DNA of 64,000 bases from Ferruginibacter sp. (lineage in GTDB: Bacteria > Bacteroidota > Bacteroidia > Chitinophagales > Chitinophagaceae), in assembly GCF_028288465.1 (NCBI RefSeq), contig NZ_JAQBNR010000011.1:162096-226095 (forward strand), in the 5' to 3' direction. The notes under the pieces are model-generated. The model had not been told where the DNA came from and did not search any database. It saw only the letters and a list, made by a program, of their open reading frames with translations. Both the position numbers and the translations under genes were made by a program. Each line of letters starts with the position of its first letter. Within the stretch, counting starts at the first letter, position 1. Below are positions 26,229-34,646 of this stretch, one piece after another.

Positions 26229-29200
26229 TTAAAAATCAAGTCCCATACTTACATACATAATGGGTTTGCCTTTAAAGAAGCCATTCATTTGCCAGGCTGC
26301 ATCAAACTTTAAAAAATATCCAAGCAAAGTACTCCTGGCACCAAAGCCATAGCCGCCTGCAAAAGGTCCGATGCCACCGGCCTTCTTTTCAATTTGTACT
26401 GGCGGTACGCCATAAATTACTGATGGACGGCCAATGCCTTTTAAACCACCACTCCAGGCAGAACCTAAATCAGCAAACTGAACCAGTTGAAAATTCCGCA
26501 GGAAAGCATTGTTGATGGGGCGGCTAAACAAGGTTGTAAAAACAGGCAATCGAAATTCACTGTTTAATACGACTGCATTGTTACCATTGGCCACGTTTTG
26601 TAAAAATCCCCGTACGTTTACAGCAAGGCTTTGAAAAGCATATTCAACATTCTGATCTGGTGGATTGTGTGTATTAAAGTAACGATCGGAGCCATCGGAT
26701 TTTGTGTTGTTGCCAAACATCAGCCAGCTATCCACACCACCCAGGTAGTAAATTGTTTTTTGATTGCCCCAGCTAAAATCCGCCGCGGCTCTTCCTGCCC
26801 AGATAAAGTTGCGGTAAATAGGATAGTAATAACGGGCATCGGCACCCCAGTTAAAATTATACTTTCCATTGTTTAATTTTTCTTTACTGATGTCCGTATT
26901 CCAGTCCATGTAAACTTTATACCGCAAGCCATTCCAGATGTTTTGGGTTGGGTTTAAAGAGTTATCATACACATATTCCAAATGGGTAGTAGCAAATGTT
27001 CTTTTTTGATCCGGCTCTTTTAAAGATTCATAGGGGTAGGTAAAATCGTAAAAATTTGTGAGAAATACGGTTTTATCTGTTCTGATACCCAGTGTTAAAG
27101 CAAGCCTTTTCGAGTTATCAAATGGATAGGCTACATTGCCCTGGTACAGATTGGTAAATACTTTACCAGGAATAGATCCGGTTTGATCAGTTACTGTCAT
27201 TGCATTTCGGTAGTAAGTTGCACCCCAGTCGAACCTTCTTTTGTAATTCTGGTAGGTCATCAGCCATTCATTGTCTTTTAAATTGGAAGATATTCTGAAT
27301 GCACCGCTGATTTTTACGTCTTCCATTAATTCCGCCGTACCCATCTTTATAAGTCCGTTTATAACAGTACTGGATGAAAGATTGATGGGGCCCTGCCCAC
27401 CGCCATAGGGCTGAAAGCGGTTGATTAAAAGGTTATTATTTAAACTGGCACCCACATAATCAGAATAAAATTTAGCAGGCTTGTAGGGATATAACTGCGC
27501 TTTCTGTAAAACGTTGTTTTTACGCGACTCGTTATCGGCATTTACATTTTGTATAGCATTACTGTCCACCTTTTCATTATCAAATTCATTTTGAAAAACA
27601 TCTTTTTTGTTTTTATCCTTGCCAGGGATGCCAAGTGGTTTATCAAATTTGTCGCCCTCTCCGGCCGCAACTTTATCAGCCATAATTACGTTTTTCATAT
27701 AGCTGGTAGGAGGTACAGTTATGTTTCGCCGGCGCAAAGTGCTTTCATCAATCTTTAATTTGTACAAGGTCTTTTCATCACTCTGCCGGGTAACTTCACT
27801 CACCTGGTTATTATCTCCGGCAATCCGGCTTTCGGCAATGCTGCTTTCATAATTGCTCAAGGGAAATGTGTACACAGAATCTGTTGAAATAGCTACCACT
27901 GCTACAGAATCAACATCCGTTTTTTTGTAGACATTTAATGTGCTGTCTACCTCCTTTACCGATGGATTGCGCAGGATGTCATCACCGATTAATACCAATG
28001 TATCCAGGCCTGCAGCCTTGGTTGTAAAGAAGCCAGCATAACGGTTTCCCACACCATTTTCATCACTAACAAATGTAAAGTGGTTGGAGTTGTAAGGCGT
28101 TGGGTAACGGGCATTGCCGTACTTTAAATTAGATAACTGTGTTATCTGGTTCAGCTCTGGCTTTACACCAAAATTGGTAATCAGGAAAATGTTGTATCGG
28201 TTATGACTTGGTAAAACTGTGTCAGCAGTTTTTGCATCGGAACTGGGCCGGTTGCTGCTGAAAAGAATACCCTGTTTGCCCGGAAATGAAACAAAAGTGG
28301 CGTCCAAGTCATCGTACACGTCATTGGTGATTTGTTTTACCTTTTCGTTGTCCAAACCAAGGGTAAAAATATCTGTATGCCCATCTTTTACGGCGCTTAA
28401 TAACAGCGTTTTACTGTCAAGTATATATTTTACATCCTGTATTTGCTGAAACTCATCGGTAAGATCAATTTTGGGATTTTTAATCCTTGTGACCAGGTCG
28501 TATACGAATAATTTTATCCTGCCTTCCTGTTTGTAAACCACGGTCAGTCTTGACCCTTTTGGATCCCAGGCTAAAATTGGATAATAAGGATTGGTTTCGT
28601 TTTGATAGCTGCGGATGCCATATTGCAGAAGTGTAGTATAATCAAAATCTTCGCTCAGCTTCACTTTTATGATACCTTTTTTATACTCGACTACCGCAAA
28701 AGAATTGTTTTTTTTGTTTGGGTTTACATTAATGCGGTAGTAATCTTTGTTTTTGCGGATTTCAAAACTTTCAATGTAACTTCCTTTAGGATAGGCTTTT
28801 CTTTTGGCAATATCCTTGTAATATTTTTCTTCTTCAAACTCCATAAAATCCTTCAGAACACCTTTAAAGTTTGTTTTGCAAACCTGCTGACTTGCCCGGT
28901 TCAGGTTTTTATACACCCTTGCGAGGTAGAGCAAATACGTGACATTTTCTTTCTTGTATTTTTCCTGGATGTAATACCAGAAAGCATGACCGGCCAACTC
29001 CGGTTTTTCAAAAGCAAACTGGTAAAAATTTTTGTAATTGCCACTTAGGATTTCACTTTTTAATTCGTCATCCAATGCTGTATTCCAGTTTTCACCAACA
29101 TAAGCAACGTAGCCATCGGTAAGCCATTTTGGTAAATCCAGCAGTGCCTGGTTTCCGGCTACTTCGCCCAGGTCTTCTCCAAATAAAACATTGTCAGTTA

Positions 29201-29642
29201 AAATGCGGGCAATACCTTCCTTGATCTGTTTCCGCAGGTTAGCATGGTCGCCATTAAAATAAACCACCATCTTATTATTTACCAGTTTGGTGCCCCCGCT
29301 GGTCGATTGCCAGTCTGCATTTAACCCAATATTGGATTGTTGTAAATCTGCAAACTCGTTGTACACAACAATATTGGCCCTGCGCTGTAAGCTGTATTCG
29401 GTAAAGGTTTCAATGCCTGGCAGCTCTTCTTCTGCCACCTGTAAAACAAACTTTGCCAGTTCCTGACCATTTTGAGTAAAGTAAGTATTGAAATTTTTTG
29501 TTTGATAATATTGCCACTTGAATTTTTTATACTGAACCCTGTTTTTTCCAAACTCAACTGCATTTACCTGGGCTGCGGAAATGAAAGAACCAAAAAGTAT
29601 ACTGCCACACACTATAAAAAATATTCTGCTGAACTTTGCCAT
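26229..29642 (-). CDS. Large exported protein with TolB-like propeller and outer-membrane barrel
   Basis: The ATG at 29642 gives 1137 residues with a signal peptide (MAKFSRIFFIVCGSILFG). Residues about 30-280 look like a peptidase-MA-like region (ELPGIETFTEY, LPKWLTDGYVAYVGE) but I see no HExxH, so activity is unlikely. Residues about 290-600 contain repeated blades of a TolB/WD40-type propeller (for example DLDATFVSFPGKQGILFSSN). From about 740 to the end the pattern of alternating strands, ending in VSMGLDF with a terminal Phe, is that of an outer-membrane beta barrel. It is the longest housekeeping-like gene here. A single combined protein of this kind is common in Bacteroidota, but its role is unknown. 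Confidence 0.78.
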   Translation of the reverse strand: MAKFSRIFFIVCGSILFGSFISAAQVNAVEFGKNRVQYKKFKWQYYQTKNFNTYFTQNGQELAKFVLQVAEEELPGIETFTEYSLQRRANIVVYNEFADLQQSNIGLNADWQSTSGGTKLVNNKMVVYFNGDHANLRKQIKEGIARILTDNVLFGEDLGEVAGNQALLDLPKWLTDGYVAYVGENWNTALDDELKSEILSGNYKNFYQFAFEKPELAGHAFWYYIQEKYKKENVTYLLYLARVYKNLNRASQQVCKTNFKGVLKDFMEFEEEKYYKDIAKRKAYPKGSYIESFEIRKNKDYYRINVNPNKKNNSFAVVEYKKGIIKVKLSEDFDYTTLLQYGIRSYQNETNPYYPILAWDPKGSRLTVVYKQEGRIKLFVYDLVTRIKNPKIDLTDEFQQIQDVKYILDSKTLLLSAVKDGHTDIFTLGLDNEKVKQITNDVYDDLDATFVSFPGKQGILFSSNRPSSDAKTADTVLPSHNRYNIFLITNFGVKPELNQITQLSNLKYGNARYPTPYNSNHFTFVSDENGVGNRYAGFFTTKAAGLDTLVLIGDDILRNPSVKEVDSTLNVYKKTDVDSVAVVAISTDSVYTFPLSNYESSIAESRIAGDNNQVSEVTRQSDEKTLYKLKIDESTLRRRNITVPPTSYMKNVIMADKVAAGEGDKFDKPLGIPGKDKNKKDVFQNEFDNEKVDSNAIQNVNADNESRKNNVLQKAQLYPYKPAKFYSDYVGASLNNNLLINRFQPYGGGQGPINLSSSTVINGLIKMGTAELMEDVKISGAFRISSNLKDNEWLMTYQNYKRRFDWGATYYRNAMTVTDQTGSIPGKVFTNLYQGNVAYPFDNSKRLALTLGIRTDKTVFLTNFYDFTYPYESLKEPDQKRTFATTHLEYVYDNSLNPTQNIWNGLRYKVYMDWNTDISKEKLNNGKYNFNWGADARYYYPIYRNFIWAGRAAADFSWGNQKTIYYLGGVDSWLMFGNNTKSDGSDRYFNTHNPPDQNVEYAFQSLAVNVRGFLQNVANGNNAVVLNSEFRLPVFTTLFSRPINNAFLRNFQLVQFADLGSAWSGGLKGIGRPSVIYGVPPVQIEKKAGGIGPFAGGYGFGARSTLLGYFLKFDAAWQMNGFFKGKPIMYVSMGLDF

Positions 29643-29724
29643 ACTTAATCTGATATTTGTTAATAAAATTACTCTATTCAAACCAATCATAAAAATATCC
29701 CTTTAATAGCTAAATTGATCTTAA

Positions 29725-30363
29725 ATGTTGCAGATACAATCTTTTATTTTTAGTCCGATACAGGAAAATACGTATATTTTGTACAATGAGTTTAAACAAT
29801 GTATCGTCATTGATCCGGGCTGTTACTTTGATGAAGAAAAGGAAACGCTGCAAACTTTTATACAACAAAAAGGGCTTAAACCAGTAATGCTGTTAAACAC
29901 TCATTGCCATCTTGACCATGTGTTTGGTAACAAGTTTGTTGCCGAAACTTATAGTCTCAAATTGCAATTGCATGAAAAGGAAAAAGCTGTTTTATCTTTT
30001 GCACCAACTTCAGGTTTAATGTACAACATGCCCTTTGACAATTATACCGGGGAACTCATTGAATTGAAAGAAGGGGATAAGGTTTTACTTGGGGGGGACG
30101 AACTGGAAATCATAGAGGCGCCAGGGCATTCGCCTGGCAGTATTTGTTTTTATTGCCGCAAGCAACATTTTGTAATTGGAGGTGATGTGTTATTTCAAAG
30201 AAGTATCGGCCGCACTGATTTGCCAGGAGGTAGCCATCAAACCCTGCTTAACAGTATTCGTAAAAAATTATTTACATTGCCCGATGAAACAATAGTCTAC
30301 AGTGGCCACGGTTCGCCAACAACAATAGGGGAAGAGAAAAAACAAAACCCTTATCTAAGTTAA
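29725..30363 (+). CDS. MBL-fold metallo-hydrolase, glyoxalase-II-like
   Basis: The 212-residue protein has the metallo-beta-lactamase motif THCHLDH at residues 59-65, a later GHSPGSICF, GGDVLF and an SGHG near the C-terminus, matching the two-metal glyoxalase II group. Typical reactions are hydrolysis of S-lactoylglutathione or similar thioesters. Bacteroidota usually lack glutathione, so another thioester is more likely. It is divergent from the large TolB-like gene. Confidence 0.92.
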   Translation: MLQIQSFIFSPIQENTYILYNEFKQCIVIDPGCYFDEEKETLQTFIQQKGLKPVMLLNTHCHLDHVFGNKFVAETYSLKLQLHEKEKAVLSFAPTSGLMYNMPFDNYTGELIELKEGDKVLLGGDELEIIEAPGHSPGSICFYCRKQHFVIGGDVLFQRSIGRTDLPGGSHQTLLNSIRKKLFTLPDETIVYSGHGSPTTIGEEKKQNPYLS

Positions 30364-30397
30364 TGGTCTGGTAGTGACGAAAGATGGTAAATCTTTA

Positions 30398-30799
30398 TTA
30401 ACGAATCCCCTGACACAGCTCAACTAAAACACCTGTAGTATCTTTTGGATGTAAAAAACAAACCAGTTTATTATCAGCTCCGGGTTTTGGTTTTTCGTTC
30501 AGTAAGGTAAAACCCAGGCTCTTTAATCTTGCCATTTCGGCCTCTATATCAGCCACTTCAAAAGCAATATGATGAATGCCTTCTCCTTTTTTGGCAATGT
30601 AGCGGGCAATTACGCCGTCGTCACTATTGCTTTCCAGCAGTTCAATTTTGGTTTCCGCCGTTTTAAAAAAAGCGGTAGTTACGTTTTCTGTTGGTATAAC
30701 TTCTGTTTTATAACACAAGCTGTTTAATAATTTTTCATATAAAGGAACAGCAGTTGCAAGGCTTTTAACGGCAATGCCAATATGATCTATTTGTTGCAT
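30398..30799 (-). CDS. mce: Methylmalonyl-CoA epimerase
   Basis: The 133-residue vicinal-oxygen-chelate protein begins MQQIDHIGIAVKSL and contains KIELLES, the GIHHIAFEV strand with its metal-binding His, and ends GVLVELCQ with the last Glu ligand. It interconverts the two epimers of methylmalonyl-CoA, linking propionate metabolism to succinyl-CoA. The mutase genes are not beside it, but a separate B12-binding domain protein lies at 45863-46270. The length is normal. Confidence 0.93.
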   Translation of the reverse strand: MQQIDHIGIAVKSLATAVPLYEKLLNSLCYKTEVIPTENVTTAFFKTAETKIELLESNSDDGVIARYIAKKGEGIHHIAFEVADIEAEMARLKSLGFTLLNEKPKPGADNKLVCFLHPKDTTGVLVELCQGIR

Positions 30800-30898
30800 A
30801 TCAAAAGTATTGGTCCTTGTGAGCGGTTTGTGAAATAGGGAAATTATTGACTCCGTTAACCTACGAATAAGCTAAAATAGAACCTTTTGTAGTAATTT

Positions 30899-30906
30899 TA
30901 TGTTTG
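30899..30906 (+). promoter_or_regulatory. -7 box upstream of iscS
   Basis: TATGTTTG fits TAnnTTTG exactly, 19 bases before the iscS ATG. No good -33 box is seen at the usual distance. Confidence 0.4.
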
Positions 30907-30925
30907 AACAGATAAATAAAGATGT

Positions 30926-32143
30926 ATGTTAAAACTACCGATATATTTAGATAATAACGCCACAACACCGATGGACCCCCGGGTATTTGAAGCGATGACT
31001 CCTTATTTTATGGAGCACTTCGGTAATGCGGCCAGTCGTAACCACCCTTTTGGATGGGAAGCAGAAGAAGCAGTTGATTACGCCCGCGAACAGGTTGCCA
31101 AATTAATAGGCGCCGATCCCAAAGAAATTATTTTTACCAGTGGTGCCACTGAAGCGGATAATCTTGCCATTAAAGGTGTATTTGAAATGTATGCCAGCAA
31201 GGGAAATCACATTATAACAGCTACTACAGAACATAAAGCAGTACTGGATACCTGTAAACACCTGGAAAAAAATGGGGCAGAAGTAACTTATTTACAGGTA
31301 CAAAGAGATGGTCTGATTGATCTTAAAGAACTGGAAGCGGCTATTAAGCCAACGACCATTCTGATAGCCATCATGTATGCAAACAATGAAATCGGTACAG
31401 TTCAACCAATTAAAGAAATAAGCACGATCGCAAAAAAACACGGCGTTTTGTTTTTTACTGATGGTGTACAGGCAGTAGGTAAAATTCCGGTGGATGTAAT
31501 AAAAGATGGTATTGACCTGATGGCATTTACTGCGCATAAAATGTATGGCCCTAAGGGTATCGGTGCGTTGTATGTTCGCCGTAAAAACCCAAGAGTAAAA
31601 GTTACCGCCCAGATGGACGGTGGTGGTCACGAAAGAGGTATGAGAAGCGGTACCTTAAATGTACCCGGTATTGTAGGGTTTGGTAAAGCCTGTGAACTGG
31701 CCCGTTTGGAGATGGAAGCCGATACAAAGCGCATCAGTATTTTGCGTGATAAACTGGAAACAGAACTGATGAAGTTGGAAGAAGCCTATATTAACGGCAG
31801 CACAGAACATCGTTTGCCACATGTGACTAACATTTCTTTTAAGCATGTGGAAGGTGAAGGCCTTTTGATGGGATTCAATAAAAACATTGCGCTTAGTTCA
31901 GGTTCGGCCTGCACTTCAGCTTCACTGGAACCTTCTTACGTTTTAAAAGCATTGGGTTTAGGCGATGATCTGGCACATAGTTCGCTGCGTTTTGGTTTGG
32001 GAAGGTTTACAACAGAAGGACAAATTGATTACACAATTAAAGCAATAAGTGAAACCGTTTTAAAGTTAAGAGAAATGAGCCCGTTATGGGAAATGTATAA
32101 GGAAGGTATTGACTTAAATTCAATTGAGTGGGCAGCACATTAG
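30926..32143 (+). CDS. iscS: Cysteine desulfurase IscS
   Basis: The 405-residue PLP enzyme has NNATTPMD near the start, the ATTEHKAVL block, the Schiff-base lysine in [10 protein letters not shown], and the sulfur-carrying cysteine in [11 protein letters not shown]. It removes sulfur from cysteine as persulfide for iron-sulfur cluster building. The long loop around the active-site Cys is the IscS/NifS type rather than SufS. It is followed by iscU and iscA in the same direction (78 and 65 bases apart). No iscR lies upstream. Confidence 0.97.
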   Translation: MLKLPIYLDNNATTPMDPRVFEAMTPYFMEHFGNAASRNHPFGWEAEEAVDYAREQVAKLIGADPKEIIFTSGATEADNLAIKGVFEMYASKGNHIITATTEHKAVLDTCKHLEKNGAEVTYLQVQRDGLIDLKELEAAIKPTTILIAIMYANNEIGTVQPIKEISTIAKKHGVLFFTDGVQAVGKIPVDVIKDGIDLMAFTAHKMYGPKGIGALYVRRKNPRVKVTAQMDGGGHERGMRSGTLNVPGIVGFGKACELARLEMEADTKRISILRDKLETELMKLEEAYINGSTEHRLPHVTNISFKHVEGEGLLMGFNKNIALSSGSACTSASLEPSYVLKALGLGDDLAHSSLRFGLGRFTTEGQIDYTIKAISETVLKLREMSPLWEMYKEGIDLNSIEWAAH

Positions 32144-32221
32144 AAAGGTCAAATGTTTAGTATTCACAGTATTTAACGGGTTAGCACATTAACTAATCAA
32201 CAAATTATAAAATTTAATACC

Positions 32222-32641
32222 ATGGCATATTCAGAAAAAGTAATCGATCACTACCAGAATCCAAAGAATGTTGGAACGCTGGATAAAAGTAGCAAAAGTG
32301 TTGGAACCGGTTTGGTAGGCGCTCCTGAATGCGGCGACGTTATGCGTTTGCAAATACAGGTAGATGATGCTACCGGTATGATCACCGATGCTAAATTTAA
32401 AACTTTTGGTTGCGGATCAGCAATCGCTTCCTCTTCTTTGGCCACAGAATGGCTCAAAGGAAAAAGCATTGATGAAGCACTAACAGTTGATAACATGGAT
32501 TTCGTGGAAGAATTGAATCTTCCGCCAGTTAAAATTCACTGTTCAGTATTGGCTGAGGACGCCATTAAAGCAGCTATCAATGACTACCGCGTGAAGAACG
32601 GCAAAGAAGCAATTAAGTTTGAAGAAAGCGTAGTGCATTAA
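32222..32641 (+). CDS. iscU: Iron-sulfur cluster scaffold IscU
   Basis: The 139-residue protein carries the IscU cluster-binding residues: Cys in GAPECGDVMRLQI, Cys in TFGCGSAIASSS and Cys in IHCSVLAEDA. It receives sulfur from IscS and iron to build a [2Fe-2S] cluster. Length and order are typical. It lies between iscS and iscA, confirming an ISC module. Confidence 0.97.
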   Translation: MAYSEKVIDHYQNPKNVGTLDKSSKSVGTGLVGAPECGDVMRLQIQVDDATGMITDAKFKTFGCGSAIASSSLATEWLKGKSIDEALTVDNMDFVEELNLPPVKIHCSVLAEDAIKAAINDYRVKNGKEAIKFEESVVH

Positions 32642-32706
32642 GATGCAGAATTTAACCTGCTGTTTTTAAATAACAGGAGGTGAGTTGTAATTAAAAGTGT
32701 TTAAGA

Positions 32707-33156
32707 ATGAGTAGTGATATTTTAAATAAGTCTGTAGATACAGTAGTTGAGGAATGTCCGCAGGTGCCCGGTGAAGAAGGAGGTGAAACCGTTACGGTTG
32801 AAGAACCCAAGATGCTGGAAAATTCCATTTACATCAGCGACAAAGCCAAACAAAAGGTAGTAAGTCTGATGAGTGATGCAGGTTTGGCGGGCGATCCGTC
32901 TTACTTTTTACGGGTAGGGGTCGTAGGTGGTGGCTGTAGCGGTTTAAGTTATAAAATGGATTTTGATAATGAGCAAAAACCAATGGACCAGGTATTTGAG
33001 GACAAGGGAGTTAAAATTGTAACTGACCTCAAAAGTTTTTTATACCTCGTAAATACCGAGCTTGAATTCAGTGATGGATTGAATGGCAAAGGGTTTTACT
33101 TTAATAATCCCAATGCTAGCAGAAGTTGCGGCTGTGGTGAAAGTTTTGCGGTCTGA
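32707..33156 (+). CDS. iscA: HesB/IscA-family iron-sulfur carrier
   Basis: The A-type carrier core (residues about 40-149) includes KQKVVSLM, GVVGGGCSGLSYKM with the first Cys, and the terminal SCGCGESF with the second and third. An acidic N-terminal extension of about 40 residues (EECPQVPGEEGGETVTVEE) precedes it and is longer than usual. It takes clusters from IscU to target proteins. A strong terminator follows. No hscA, hscB or ferredoxin gene lies immediately downstream. Confidence 0.94.
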   Translation: MSSDILNKSVDTVVEECPQVPGEEGGETVTVEEPKMLENSIYISDKAKQKVVSLMSDAGLAGDPSYFLRVGVVGGGCSGLSYKMDFDNEQKPMDQVFEDKGVKIVTDLKSFLYLVNTELEFSDGLNGKGFYFNNPNASRSCGCGESFAV

Positions 33157-33178
33157 TGTAAGTTATATAAAATTGAAG

Positions 33179-33208
33179 AGCCCGTTTCATTTAGAAACGG
33201 GCTTTTTA
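33179..33208 (+). terminator. Terminator of the ISC operon
   Basis: AGCCCGTTTC (33179-33188) pairs with GAAACGGGCT (33194-33203) around ATTTA and is followed by T-rich sequence. Confidence 0.9.
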
Positions 33209-33227
33209 TTAGTACTATTTTCACGGG

Positions 33228-33476
33228 TTAATTTGTTGACTCCCTGACAATTTCCGGGGGCACAAAATGTACTTTTTCTTTCTTTACTTTAGGTGGTTTA
33301 GGTGGCGGTGGTGGTGCCTGAAATTTGGCAACCTCGATTGCAGGCGGCGGTGGCGGTGTTTTTTGTATTTTAACTGCCGGTGGCGGAGGAGGCGGTGGTG
33401 CCAGTTTTTTTGTTGTTTGAGCAGTTAACTGCCCGGCAAGGATAACAGCTGCCATCATCATACTGATTTTTTTCAT
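33228..33476 (-). CDS. Small exported proline-rich protein
   Basis: The ATG at 33476 (MKKISMMMAAVILAG) gives an 82-residue protein with a signal peptide ending LTAQT, then three polyproline blocks of five to seven prolines separated by short charged linkers and a basic KPPKVKKEK stretch. It ends in a short polar tail. The composition resembles the proline-rich span of TonB, but no TonB domain is present. It might span or stiffen the periplasm. Function is unknown. Confidence 0.7.
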   Translation of the reverse strand: MKKISMMMAAVILAGQLTAQTTKKLAPPPPPPPAVKIQKTPPPPPAIEVAKFQAPPPPPKPPKVKKEKVHFVPPEIVRESTN

Positions 33477-33519
33477 ATTGAAGATTTCAGGTAAGATGCA
33501 GCCTTGATAATAATCCATA

Positions 33520-33545
33520 AAAAAATCCCGCCGTTAAGCGGGACT
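33520..33545 (-). terminator. Terminator-like hairpin in the leader of the proline-rich gene
   Basis: On the reverse strand CCGC and GCGG flank TTAACG and run into GATTTTTTT. It lies about 45 bases upstream of the start at 33476, where an attenuator would stand. The stem is short, so it could be a weak terminator only. Confidence 0.4.
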
Positions 33546-33592
33546 GTGCAGTCGGTTTTGGTAAACGACTTATTCTGGTAATTTCGAATAAA

Positions 33593-33612
33593 TGTTTAAC
33601 GGGGGTTAAACA
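33593..33612. promoter_or_regulatory. Inverted repeat, possible operator
   Basis: TGTTTAAC at 33593-33600 and GTTAAACA at 33605-33612 form perfect arms with GGGG between. It is between the proposed -7 box and the hairpin block of the proline-rich gene's leader. Confidence 0.45.
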
Positions 33613-33646
33613 AGTTTTCTAAAAGCGTATGTTTTGGGTAAAAAGA

Positions 33647-33654
33647 CAAACTTA
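33647..33654 (-). promoter_or_regulatory. -7 box for the proline-rich gene leader
   Basis: Reverse-strand TAAGTTTG matches TAnnTTTG exactly; a matching -33 box is not visible at normal distance. The resulting leader would be about 160 bases. Confidence 0.35.
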
Positions 33655-33906
33655 AATGAGTTGTTAATTAGCTTATCTTTTACAATGACAGGACGACTTT
33701 ACAAAATGCTGCACGAAAAAAAATATTTTTTGAAATTATTTTCAATGACCCGGCATATGCCCCGTTTATGGACTCATTTTGCCGCTTAATTTTTTTAATA
33801 ATTAAACGTGGTTAAAATACCATAGGGAATTAATTCGTTGTTCACCAACCCAGGAAAACCAAAACTAATATTTGTAATTGGCTAAGTAGTAAATTGCAGC
33901 AATTTT

Positions 33907-34635
33907 ATGCCTATGTTGAGTATATGTAAAAAAGAATTACACCAGTTTTTCAGCAGCCTTACAGGTTATATTTCTATTATCATGTTTTTAATGGTGAATG
34001 GCATTTTTTTATTTGTTTTGAAAGACAGCAATATTTTTGATTTTGGCTATGCTACGCTGGATAAATTTTTTGAGCTGGCTCCCTGGATTTTGATCTTTTT
34101 GGTACCGGCCCTTACCATGCGTTCGCTTGCAGAAGAATTTAAAACCGGCACTTTTGAAATTTTACAAACCAAACCCCTGTCACGCTGGCAAATAGTAGCA
34201 GGAAAATATGTAGCTGTTTTAGCGGTATTACTTTTTGTAATTGTGCCAACTTTTATTTATGTTTTTACAATAAAAAATTTAAGTGCTGTACAAACTGTTG
34301 ACAGCGGAGGAATAACCGGCAGTTATATTGGCCTTTTTTTGTTGGCAGCTGTATTTGCGGCCATCAGCCTTTGCTGCAGCAGCTTTACCAATAATGCGGT
34401 GGTAGCTTTTTTGGTAAGTGCGTTTGCCTGTTTGCTGCTTTACTTTGGATTTAATGCGATTAGCAAATTGCCTATGTTTGTTGGCAGTGCCGATTACTAT
34501 ATTGAAATGGCAGGAATTGATTTTCATTACCGCAGTATAAGCCGCGGTTTACTGGATAGCAGGGATCTGCTGTATTTTTTAAGCCTTATTTTTTTATTTC
34601 TTTTAATTACTGTGCAAAACCTGCGTAAACGATAA
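33907..34635 (+). CDS. gldF: Gliding-motility ABC transporter permease GldF
   Basis: The 242-residue protein has six transmembrane helices and the ABC-2 permease features of GldF: MLSICKKELHQFFSSLTGYI, then FFELAPWILIFLVPALTMRSLAEEFKTGT and LLQTKPLSRWQIVAGKY. It works with the ATPase GldA and with GldG in gliding Bacteroidota. gldG follows 11 bases later. The matching gldA is not beside it. Confidence 0.93.
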   Translation: MPMLSICKKELHQFFSSLTGYISIIMFLMVNGIFLFVLKDSNIFDFGYATLDKFFELAPWILIFLVPALTMRSLAEEFKTGTFEILQTKPLSRWQIVAGKYVAVLAVLLFVIVPTFIYVFTIKNLSAVQTVDSGGITGSYIGLFLLAAVFAAISLCCSSFTNNAVVAFLVSAFACLLLYFGFNAISKLPMFVGSADYYIEMAGIDFHYRSISRGLLDSRDLLYFLSLIFLFLLITVQNLRKR

Positions 34636-34646
34636 GCCAATTCTTC

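Larger units (their letters stand above)
33477..33906. other. 430-base gap with leader-like structure
   Basis: On the reverse strand a TAAGTTTG box (33647-33654) could start a transcript near 33640. Inside this leader are TGTTTAAC/GTTAAACA (33593-33612) and three nested stems ending near 33520. To the right (33655-33906) is the upstream region of gldF. I see no gene in this gap. Confidence 0.5.

Noticed and set aside
28602..29048. A 148-codon open frame on the forward strand
   Set aside because: It is antisense to the large TolB-like gene and shows only the Phe/Ile-rich composition of a mirror frame.
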